A stretch of DNA of 64,000 nt, from assembly GCA_020853575.1 (NCBI GenBank), contig JADYYP010000020.1, positions 245,717 to 309,716 on the forward strand, written 5' to 3'. This stretch comes from Planctomycetota bacterium (GTDB taxonomy: Bacteria > Planctomycetota > UBA1135 > GCA-002686595). The notes under the pieces are model-generated. The model did no database searches. It had not been told where the DNA came from and saw only the letters and a list, made by a program, of their open reading frames with translations. Shown in pieces: positions 9,797 through 17,085 of the stretch. The translations under genes and the position numbers were made by a program. The first letter of the stretch is position 1, and every line of letters starts with the position of its first letter.

Positions 9797-11824
9797 ATGG
9801 AAAGCCACGGGTCCCAGGCGTGGCTTTGGTCGATCCCGCTGCTGCCCCTCCTGGGCAGTGCGATCGCCGGAGCCCTGCACTTCCTCACCTTGCGCGCGCG
9901 CAAGTCCCAGCCACAGGCCAGCGGCGTCGCTTCGATCGCAGCGCTGGTTGCCTGCGTCGCGATGCTGGCAGCCTTCGGCTGCGCCATCTTCGGATTCAAC
10001 GAGTTGCGCGCGCTCGGAGAGCACGAGCGCGCGCTGCGCAGCACGGCTCACCATTGGATCTCGATGGGCGCCGAGAACGCGCGGCTGTTCGACTTCCAGC
10101 TCGGGCTCCTGCTCGATCCGCTGTCGAGCACGATGACGCTGGTGGTCACGGGCGTCGGCCTACTGATCCACGTGTACGCCGCGGGCTACATGAAGGGAGA
10201 CCCTGGCTACGCCAAGTTCTTCGCCTACCTCAATCTGTTCGTGTTCGCGATGCTGATGTTGGTGCTCAGCAGCTCGCTGCTGGGGACGTTCATCGGGTGG
10301 GAAGGCGTCGGCCTGTGCTCGTACCTGTTGATCGGATTCTGGTACGAGAAGGGCTGGCCCGCCGAGGCCGCGCAGAAGGCCTTCGTGATGAACCGCGTGG
10401 GCGACGCGTGCTTCCTGATCGGTTCGTTCTTGCTGATCGGGTTGTTCGGTACCGATCCGACCCACGGCACGCTCGACATGGCCACGATCGCGAGCACGAT
10501 CGCGCGCAACACCTCCGAGCTCGAGGGCGGCGTGCAGCTGCGCGTGTCGCTCGCAGCCCTGTTCCTGTTCGGTGGTTGCTGCGGCAAGTCGGCGCAATTC
10601 CCGCTGTTCACGTGGTTGCCCGACGCCATGGCGGGCCCCACGCCGGTCAGCGCGCTGATCCACGCCGCGACCATGGTGACCTCGGGCATCTACCTGGTCG
10701 TGCGGCTCAATCCCTTGTTCGCCTCCGCGCCCACGGTGTTGACCGTGATCGCATGCGTCGGCGCCGCAACGGCCTTGATCGGCGGCTCGTCCGCGCTCGT
10801 TCAGCGCGACATCAAGAAAGTGCTGGCGTACTCGACGGTCAGCCAGCTCGGCTACATGTTCCTGGCGCTCGGTTCGGGTGCGTTCGCCGCGGCGGTCTTC
10901 CACCTCGTGACCCACGCGTTCTTCAAGGCGCTCCTGTTCCTCGGCGCGGGCTCGGTGATCCACGGCATGCACGACGAACAGGACATGCACAAGATGGGCG
11001 GGCTCAAGGCGCACATGCCGCGCACGTTCGTGACCTTCCTGTGCGGCGCTGCCGCGCTCAGCGGATTGCCGCTGATGAGCGGTTTCTTCTCGAAGGACGA
11101 GATCCTGGCGCACACGTTCGCCACCGGTGGCCTGCACTACGCGCTGTGGGCGATCGGCATCCTGACCGCCGCGCTGACCGCGTACTACACCTGGCGCATG
11201 GTCGCACTGACGTTCTTCGGGCCCGAGCGCTTCGACCACCACCACGTGCACCCGCACGAGTCTCCGGCCCTCATGACCACGCCGCTCGCGGTGCTCGCGG
11301 TGTTGTCGGTGCTCGGCGGCGCACTCGGCCTGCCGATCGTGTTCCACGCCCCGCACCTGCTCGCGGGCTGGCTCGAGCCCGTGACCGCCGGAGGCGAGCG
11401 CATCCTCGCGGCGCACCACGGTGAGCACGAGCTCAGCCACACGCTCGAGTGGATCCTGCTCGCCGCGGGCTCCGCGATCGCGTTGACCTTCGCGCACTTG
11501 GGCTTCCACGCGCACAAGCACGGCACGCGGCAAGACGAGTTCGTTGCCGCGCGTCGTCCGGCGCTGGCCGCGTTCCTCGGCGACGCGTGGACGATCGATT
11601 CGACCTACGCCAAGGTGATCGTGTTCCCCTTGCGCCTGGTGGCGCACGTGATCGCCTTCGTCATCGACGCCTTCGCCATCGACGGCCTGGTCAACGGCGC
11701 GGGCTCCACCGCGCGCGAGATCGGAGCGGTCGCGCGCAAGAGCGCTTCAGGGAGCCTGGCGACCTACGCGCTGTGGATGGGCGCGGGAGCAGTCGTGCTC
11801 TCGGCCCTGTGGATGTGGAGCTAG
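9797..11824 (+). CDS. nuoL: NADH-quinone oxidoreductase subunit L
   Basis: 675-aa antiporter-like subunit at the distal end of the membrane arm, a proton-pumping unit related to MrpA. Conserved elements are FIGWEGVGLCSYLLIGFW near residue 165 with the key glutamate, then the lysine/histidine region TPVSALIHAATMV. A His-rich loop (FDHHHVHPHE) near residue 475 is a common feature of the family. About 15-16 hydrophobic segments and the long lateral helix at the C-terminus are consistent with the length. It ends 11 bp before nuoM. Confidence 0.96.
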   Translation: MESHGSQAWLWSIPLLPLLGSAIAGALHFLTLRARKSQPQASGVASIAALVACVAMLAAFGCAIFGFNELRALGEHERALRSTAHHWISMGAENARLFDFQLGLLLDPLSSTMTLVVTGVGLLIHVYAAGYMKGDPGYAKFFAYLNLFVFAMLMLVLSSSLLGTFIGWEGVGLCSYLLIGFWYEKGWPAEAAQKAFVMNRVGDACFLIGSFLLIGLFGTDPTHGTLDMATIASTIARNTSELEGGVQLRVSLAALFLFGGCCGKSAQFPLFTWLPDAMAGPTPVSALIHAATMVTSGIYLVVRLNPLFASAPTVLTVIACVGAATALIGGSSALVQRDIKKVLAYSTVSQLGYMFLALGSGAFAAAVFHLVTHAFFKALLFLGAGSVIHGMHDEQDMHKMGGLKAHMPRTFVTFLCGAAALSGLPLMSGFFSKDEILAHTFATGGLHYALWAIGILTAALTAYYTWRMVALTFFGPERFDHHHVHPHESPALMTTPLAVLAVLSVLGGALGLPIVFHAPHLLAGWLEPVTAGGERILAAHHGEHELSHTLEWILLAAGSAIALTFAHLGFHAHKHGTRQDEFVAARRPALAAFLGDAWTIDSTYAKVIVFPLRLVAHVIAFVIDAFAIDGLVNGAGSTAREIGAVARKSASGSLATYALWMGAGAVVLSALWMWS

Positions 11825-11835
11825 GAGCCCGCGCC

Positions 11836-13383
11836 ATGCAACTGGTCCTCTTGACGTTCTTGCCGCTGGTCGGCGCGTTGCTCGTGCTGTTGACGCCGAA
11901 AGGCGCCGAGAAAGCGCAGCGCGCGATCGCGCTCATCACGACCTTGGCCGTGGCCGCGTTGGGCATCGTGCTCTACGCCGGATACGAGCCAGGCTTCGAC
12001 GTGTCGCGCTACCTGATCGAGGTGCCGTGGTTCACGTTGCCCAGTTCCTACGACGCGCCGACGCTGGTGTATTTCCGCCTCGGCCTCGACGGCTTGTCCA
12101 TCTTGATGGTCACGCTCACGGCGCTGTTGATGCCGGTCGTGATCCTCTCGACCTGGGGGCACGTCGAGAAGCGCGTCAAGGAGTTCATGGTGTGGATGCT
12201 CGTGATGCAGACGGGCATGCTGGGCACGTTCCTCGCGCTCGACCTGGTGCTGTTCTACTTCTTCTGGGAGATCAGCCTGATCCCGCTCTACTTCCTGGTC
12301 GGGATCTGGGGTGGCGAACGGCGCCTGTACGCGACCGTCAAGTTCTTCCTCTACACGCTGGCGGGTTCGCTGATCATGATGATCGCGATCATCGCGATCC
12401 TCTACGAGCGCGGCACGAGCAACGTCTACGACCTGGTCAATCAGCTGTGCCGCGAGCCCGTGGAACAGCAGCTGTGGTACTTCGCGGCTTTCGCGCTGGC
12501 CTTCGGCATCAAGGTCCCGATCCTGCCGTTCCACACCTGGCTGCCTGACGCCCACACCGAGGCGCCGACCTCGGGTTCCGTGGTGCTGGCGGGTGTGCTG
12601 CTCAAGATGGGCACCTACGGGCTCTTGCGCTTCTGCATCCACATGTTGCCGGGCGCGGCCGTCGCCGCTCAGCCGGTGATGATGGCCCTGGGAGCGATCG
12701 GCATCGTCTACGGAGCGCTGCTCGCGTGGGCCCAGACCGATCTCAAGCGCTTGATCGCCTGCTCGTCGGTCAGCCACCTGGGATACGTGGTGTTGGGCCT
12801 GTTCGCGCTGACGCCTGCAGGGCTGTCGGGCGGAATGCTGCAGATGGTCAACCACGGCATTTCCACCGGACTGTTGTTCCTCTTGGTGGGCATGATCTAC
12901 GAGCGCCGTCACACGCGCGCCCTCGAGCAGTTCGGCGGCATCGCCACGGTCATGCCGGTGTTCGCGCTCTTCTGGGTGTTCACCGTGCTCTCGAGCGTCG
13001 GCTTGCCGGGCCTCAATGGCTTCGTCGGCGAGTACCTGATCCTGCTGGGCTCCTTCCAGAGCGCGCCGCTGTGGTCGGTGATCGGTCTGAGTGGAGTGAT
13101 CTTCGGTGCCGTGTACCTGCTGATGGCCACGCGCAAGGTGCTCTTCGGATCGGTCACGATCCCCGCCAATCGCACGCTCGCGGACCTCAACGGCCGCGAG
13201 ATCGCCCTGATGCTGCCGCTGGTCGCACTGGCCATCTGGATCGGCGTGCGCCCGACCGATTTCACGCGCAAGGCCGAGCCCGGTCTGGCGCTGGTCAGCC
13301 AGCGAGTGCTCGAAGCCCAGCAAGTGCGCACGGCGAGCCTCACGAACGAATCTCCGCTGACGGAAGGAGTCGCCGCGCGATGA
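11836..13383 (+). CDS. nuoM: NADH-quinone oxidoreductase subunit M
   Basis: 515-aa antiporter-like proton-pumping membrane subunit, about 14 helices. Family segments visible are FYFFWEISLIPLYFLVGIWG with the channel glutamate, FHTWLPDAHTEAPTSGSV, and a later lysine in the ARTDLKRLIACSS-type segment (here AWAQTDLKRLIACSS). The ATG at 11836 gives normal length; the longer open frame upstream is antisense-like noise from nuoL. Its TGA overlaps the nuoN ATG. Confidence 0.96.
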   Translation: MQLVLLTFLPLVGALLVLLTPKGAEKAQRAIALITTLAVAALGIVLYAGYEPGFDVSRYLIEVPWFTLPSSYDAPTLVYFRLGLDGLSILMVTLTALLMPVVILSTWGHVEKRVKEFMVWMLVMQTGMLGTFLALDLVLFYFFWEISLIPLYFLVGIWGGERRLYATVKFFLYTLAGSLIMMIAIIAILYERGTSNVYDLVNQLCREPVEQQLWYFAAFALAFGIKVPILPFHTWLPDAHTEAPTSGSVVLAGVLLKMGTYGLLRFCIHMLPGAAVAAQPVMMALGAIGIVYGALLAWAQTDLKRLIACSSVSHLGYVVLGLFALTPAGLSGGMLQMVNHGISTGLLFLLVGMIYERRHTRALEQFGGIATVMPVFALFWVFTVLSSVGLPGLNGFVGEYLILLGSFQSAPLWSVIGLSGVIFGAVYLLMATRKVLFGSVTIPANRTLADLNGREIALMLPLVALAIWIGVRPTDFTRKAEPGLALVSQRVLEAQQVRTASLTNESPLTEGVAAR

Positions 13384-14843
13384 ACCCGCAATCGCTCCAA
13401 ACCTACTTCGATGGGGCGGCCTTCGTCGCTCTCAGCCCGCTGATCGTGATCGCGCTGGGCTTGCTGTTGCTGCTGCTTTCGAGCGTGCTGCCCGTTGGTC
13501 GCAGCGTCAGCAACCTGCTGATGCTCGGAACATTGCTGGGATCCGCGGCGCTGCACGCCCGAATCCTCGCGTCCGAACAGGTTCCGGGCCTGGTCGTGGG
13601 ACGCAGCTACGCCGCCGATCACACGAGCGCGATCTGGGGCATCCTGTTCGTGCTCGGGACGTTGATCGCCTGGCTGTACAGCCTGCGCTACTACGAAGAC
13701 GAGCGGGCCTTCCAGACCGAGCACGACGTCCTGATGCTGGCCACGCCGCTGGGCATGATGCTGATGGCGGGCGCGCACGACTTGATCGTGTTCTTCATCG
13801 GCCTGGAGTTGCTCTCGATCCCGCTGTACGCGCTCGCGGCCTTCCGGCGCTCGCGCACCAAGTCGGTCGAGGCGGGCTTGAAGTACTTCCTGCTGGGCGC
13901 CTTCGGTGCGGCGTTCTTCCTGTATGGCTCGGCGTTGATCTACACGACCACGGGGAGCATCTCACTCGACGCGTTTGCCGACGACGCGCGCCGCTCGGCG
14001 ATCCTGGGCGAGCCGCTGGCGCTGGCGGGCATCGCACTGGTGGCCGCGAGCGTGTTCTTCAAGATCAGCGCCTTCCCGTTCCACTTGTGGGTGCCCGATG
14101 TGTACGAGGGCAGCCCGACTCCGGTCACGGCCCTGATGGCGACGGGCACGAAGGCCGCAGCATTCGCGTTCTTGATGAACGCCGCGGTGATCCTGCCGCA
14201 TTCCGCGGCGAACAGCGTGGCGCTGATCGCACTCTTGACCATGGCGGCGGGCAACTTCGCCGCGCTGGTCCAGACCGACGTCAAGCGCATGCTGGCCTAC
14301 TCGGGCATCGCGCACGCCGGCACGCTGCTCTTGGCTGTCGCCGGCTCGCTCGCCGGAGACCCCAAGGCCGGCGCAGCGCTGGAGGCCAGCCTGTTCTACA
14401 TGGGCGCCTACGTCGCGACGGCCGGAGGCGCGTTCGGCCTGCTGGCCTTGCTCGAGCGCGACGGCGAGCACACCACGACGCTCGATGGGTTGCGCGGACT
14501 GGGGCAACGCCGACCGGTGATCGCGGCAGCGCTCACCCTGTTCATGCTGTCGCTGGGCGGCATTCCGGCGACCGGCGGCTTCCTCGGGAAGTACTTGGTG
14601 TTCTCGGTCGCCGTCCGCGCCGACATGACGATCTATGCGGCACTCGGCGTCCTGCTGTCGGTCGTCGCGCTGGGTTACTACCTGCGCGTCGTGATCGCGA
14701 TGTGGATGCAGTCGCAGCCCGAAGGCAGCCCAAGCGTCGACAGCAAGCCAGTCGCGCTCGCGGCGACCTTCGCTTCGGCCGTGTGCGCGGCGTTGGTGCT
14801 CTGGATGGGCATCCTCCCCCGCTGGTTCCTGGACACGATGTGA
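13380..14843 (+). CDS. nuoN: NADH-quinone oxidoreductase subunit N
   Basis: 487-aa antiporter-like proton-pumping membrane subunit and the last gene of the operon, about 14 helices. Visible are FFIGLELLSIPLYALAAF with the channel glutamate, KYFLLGAFGAAFFLYG, FHLWVPDVYEGSPTPV, and VQTDVKRMLAYSGIAH. The ATG at 13380 overlaps the nuoM stop by four bases. The operon is followed by two hairpins and the convergent PilZ gene. Confidence 0.96.
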   Translation: MNPQSLQTYFDGAAFVALSPLIVIALGLLLLLLSSVLPVGRSVSNLLMLGTLLGSAALHARILASEQVPGLVVGRSYAADHTSAIWGILFVLGTLIAWLYSLRYYEDERAFQTEHDVLMLATPLGMMLMAGAHDLIVFFIGLELLSIPLYALAAFRRSRTKSVEAGLKYFLLGAFGAAFFLYGSALIYTTTGSISLDAFADDARRSAILGEPLALAGIALVAASVFFKISAFPFHLWVPDVYEGSPTPVTALMATGTKAAAFAFLMNAAVILPHSAANSVALIALLTMAAGNFAALVQTDVKRMLAYSGIAHAGTLLLAVAGSLAGDPKAGAALEASLFYMGAYVATAGGAFGLLALLERDGEHTTTLDGLRGLGQRRPVIAAALTLFMLSLGGIPATGGFLGKYLVFSVAVRADMTIYAALGVLLSVVALGYYLRVVIAMWMQSQPEGSPSVDSKPVALAATFASAVCAALVLWMGILPRWFLDTM

Positions 14844-14856
14844 CGGCCGAGCCGCG

Positions 14857-14880
14857 CGACGAGCACCCGCTCGTCGTGCT
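14857..14880 (+). terminator. nuo operon terminator hairpin
   Basis: A perfect 8-bp stem (CGACGAGC / GCTCGTCG, 14857-14876) with a 4-nt loop begins 13 bases after the nuoN stop, followed by TGCTTCG. A second GC-rich hairpin (GCGGCC/GGCCGC) lies about 50 bases further on. As the next gene is convergent, the pair may work in both directions. The T-run is poor. Confidence 0.5.
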
Positions 14881-14968
14881 TCGATTCGAGCCCGACCGGC
14901 GCGTCTCGATCAGACGCCGTGGGCGGCCTCGCGGCCGCTCGACGCCAGCAGCGCTGTGACGCTCGAGC

Positions 14969-15253
14969 CTAGAGGCGATCGAACTCGATCGCGAAGCCAG
15001 TCGTCTCCGGACTCAATCGTTCGACCCGCACCAACTTGCCGGTGTAGGTCTGCGATTGGCCGTCCTGAAGCAGCTTGACGGTCACCTGCAGCGGTCCGTC
15101 GGCGAAGAAGAACACCCCGGCTGCGGAGATGTTCTCAGCACGGCCAGCGATCGTGTGCGTCTCGACGGCGACCTCGAGTTGAACGTCCGTGTCACGTCGA
15201 TTCGATCGTCTGCGCTCTCCCACGCCTGTGGCCCTCTCGTCCTGAAACGTCAT
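14969..15253 (-). CDS. PilZ domain protein
   Basis: 94-aa single-domain protein. PilZ domains bind the second messenger cyclic di-GMP; the two binding motifs are visible as RRSNR near residues 15-20 and NISAAG near 42-47. Such stand-alone PilZ proteins act as cytoplasmic effectors on motility, attachment or exopolysaccharide. The ATG at 15253 has a GGAG Shine-Dalgarno-like sequence about 6 bases upstream. It is convergent with nuo and divergent from the thioredoxin-like gene, so it probably has its own promoter. No partner is encoded nearby. Confidence 0.82.
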   Translation of the reverse strand: MTFQDERATGVGERRRSNRRDTDVQLEVAVETHTIAGRAENISAAGVFFFADGPLQVTVKLLQDGQSQTYTGKLVRVERLSPETTGFAIEFDRL

Positions 15254-15477
15254 GTCGATCTCCGATGCCGCGTTGACTGCTGAGGCGGCTCCGCCTCCCG
15301 AGCACAGGAGTGGAGTCCACGGGAGTTGTCGGACGCGGCGGCCGCGCGCTTGACCCCCGCGGAGGAGCGTCGTGCGCGCGGGCTCGCCTTCGGGACCGCG
15401 GCGTTGGCACGCGCCAAGAGCACCGCCTCCGGGGTAGGATCCGCAAGCTCGCCATCTCCGCCACGGACCGAAGCTCG

Positions 15478-15876
15478 ATGCACAGCCGGCGCCCCCACCC
15501 GCATTTCGACGACAAAGGCACTCTCGACTGGCACACGCGCTGGAGCGAGGCCCTCGCCGCCGCCCGCGCGAGCTCCAGGCCGATCTTCATCGAGTTCGGT
15601 CGCGAGGCCTGCGGTCAGTGCCGCGCCCTGGTCCAAGGCGTGGTGCCGCACGCCGAGATCGCGCCCTTGCTGCGCGAGCACTTCGTCGCGCTGGCCTCCG
15701 ACTGCGACGACTCCGAGCCGGAAATCGACCAGCTGACGCAGCATCTCGAGGACGCGACCATGCTGCCCTTCGTGATGTTCGTCTCGCCCGAAGGTCGCTT
15801 CCTCGGCGGCATGTCCGGCGCTGTCAACCCACTGCTCTTCAAGCGCGAACTCGAGACCCTGATCAAGCCCCGATGA
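15478..15876 (+). CDS. thioredoxin-like protein with CGQC active site
   Basis: 132-aa thioredoxin-fold protein. The redox pair is Cys45-Gly-Gln-Cys48 inside REACGQCR, and the cis-proline turn appears as MLPFVMF. The head resembles DUF255/thiol-disulfide families in which the domain starts with DWHTRWSEALAAA. No signal peptide is obvious, so it is probably cytoplasmic. The frame is open further upstream, but the ATG at 15478 gives a compact domain. It overlaps the aminotransferase gene by ATGA, so the two are co-translated. The substrate is unknown. Confidence 0.75.
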   Translation: MHSRRPHPHFDDKGTLDWHTRWSEALAAARASSRPIFIEFGREACGQCRALVQGVVPHAEIAPLLREHFVALASDCDDSEPEIDQLTQHLEDATMLPFVMFVSPEGRFLGGMSGAVNPLLFKRELETLIKPR

Positions 15877-17078
15877 CGCACTCGCTGCCGACCTTCGTGC
15901 CGCCCGCGCGGCTGCTCCTCGGCCCCGGACCGTCGGACGTCGCCCCCTCCGTGTTGCGCGCTCTGGCCGCGCCGACCTTGGGGCACCTCGATCCGAAGCT
16001 GTTCGAAGCGCTCGATCAGATCCGTGCCATGCTGCGGACGCTCTTCGGCACGCGCAACGCGGCCACATTGGCCGTTTCGGGGACGGGCACTTCGGGAATG
16101 GAGGCCGTGCTGTGCAACTTGATCGAGCCCGGCGACGCCGTGCTCGTGCCCGTGCACGGCTACTTCGGCGCGCGCGTGGCCGAGATCGCCGCTCGTTGCG
16201 GCGCCGACGTCGTGCGAGTCGACGGCACCTGGGGTCGTGTAAGTGACGTGGCTGCGGCGCGGGTCGCCTGCCAGGGCCGACGCATCCGCGTGGTCGCGGT
16301 CGTCCACGCTGAGACCTCGACGGGTGTGCGCGAGGACTTGGAGGCCTGGCGTGATCTCTCACGCGAGCTCGGCGCACTGTTCGTCGCCGACACCGTCACG
16401 TCCTTGGGCTGCATCCCGATCGACGCCGACGCCCACGGGCTCGACGCAGCCTGGTCCTGCACGCAGAAGGGACTCTCGTGCACGCCGGGCCTCGCTCCGG
16501 TGACCTTTTCCGAGCGCGCGCTCGAGCGCATTCGGGCGCGCAGCCGCAAGGTGCAGAGCTTCTACTTCGACCTCGGCCTGTTGCTCGATTTCTGGGGCGG
16601 CGCGCACGCCTACCACCACACGATCTCGAGCAATCTGCTCTACGCCCTGCACGAAGCCGCGCGCTTGGTCTTGGCGGAAGGCCTGGAGCAACGCTTCGCG
16701 CAACATTCCGCGGCTTCGCGTGCCTGTGTCGCCGGACTCGAGGCCCTGGGGCTGAGCCTGCTCGTCGAGGAAGCCCAGCGCTTGCCGCAATTGCTCGCCG
16801 TGCGCATTCCAAGCGACGTCCCGGACGTCAGCGTGCGCACGCGCTTGCTCCAGGACTTCGGAATCGAAATCGGCGGCGGACTGGGACCGTTCAAGGGCCA
16901 ACTGTGGCGAGTCGGGCTGATGGGGCATGGAGCGACGCGGCGCAACGTGACGACGCTCTTGGCTGCGCTCGGCGCGTGCCTGCGAGCCGAGGGCTTCCAA
17001 CCCCGCGGCGACGGCGTCGCGGCCGCGGAACGCGTGTTCTCCGGCGCTGAGCGCGGCGCCGCGAGCGTGGCTCGCTGA
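15873..17078 (+). CDS. class V aminotransferase (alanine/serine-glyoxylate type)
   Basis: 401-aa pyridoxal-phosphate enzyme of aminotransferase class V. The N-terminus LLLGPGPSDVAPSVLRAL and the LGHLDP segment are typical of alanine-glyoxylate or serine-glyoxylate transaminases, and the Schiff-base lysine is Lys199 in SCTQKGLSC. It likely moves an amino group from alanine or serine to glyoxylate in the cytoplasm. The start overlaps the thioredoxin-like gene; the fusion gene follows 7 bp after. The last about 25 residues (Ala/Gly/Arg-rich) are beyond the usual domain. The exact donor cannot be told from the sequence. Confidence 0.85.
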   Translation: MTHSLPTFVPPARLLLGPGPSDVAPSVLRALAAPTLGHLDPKLFEALDQIRAMLRTLFGTRNAATLAVSGTGTSGMEAVLCNLIEPGDAVLVPVHGYFGARVAEIAARCGADVVRVDGTWGRVSDVAAARVACQGRRIRVVAVVHAETSTGVREDLEAWRDLSRELGALFVADTVTSLGCIPIDADAHGLDAAWSCTQKGLSCTPGLAPVTFSERALERIRARSRKVQSFYFDLGLLLDFWGGAHAYHHTISSNLLYALHEAARLVLAEGLEQRFAQHSAASRACVAGLEALGLSLLVEEAQRLPQLLAVRIPSDVPDVSVRTRLLQDFGIEIGGGLGPFKGQLWRVGLMGHGATRRNVTTLLAALGACLRAEGFQPRGDGVAAAERVFSGAERGAASVAR

Positions 17079-17085
17079 ACGGCGC

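Noticed and set aside
14857..14880. Hairpin after nuoN as part of a coding or regulatory element for PilZ
   Set aside because: It lies downstream of both convergent genes and fits a terminator better.
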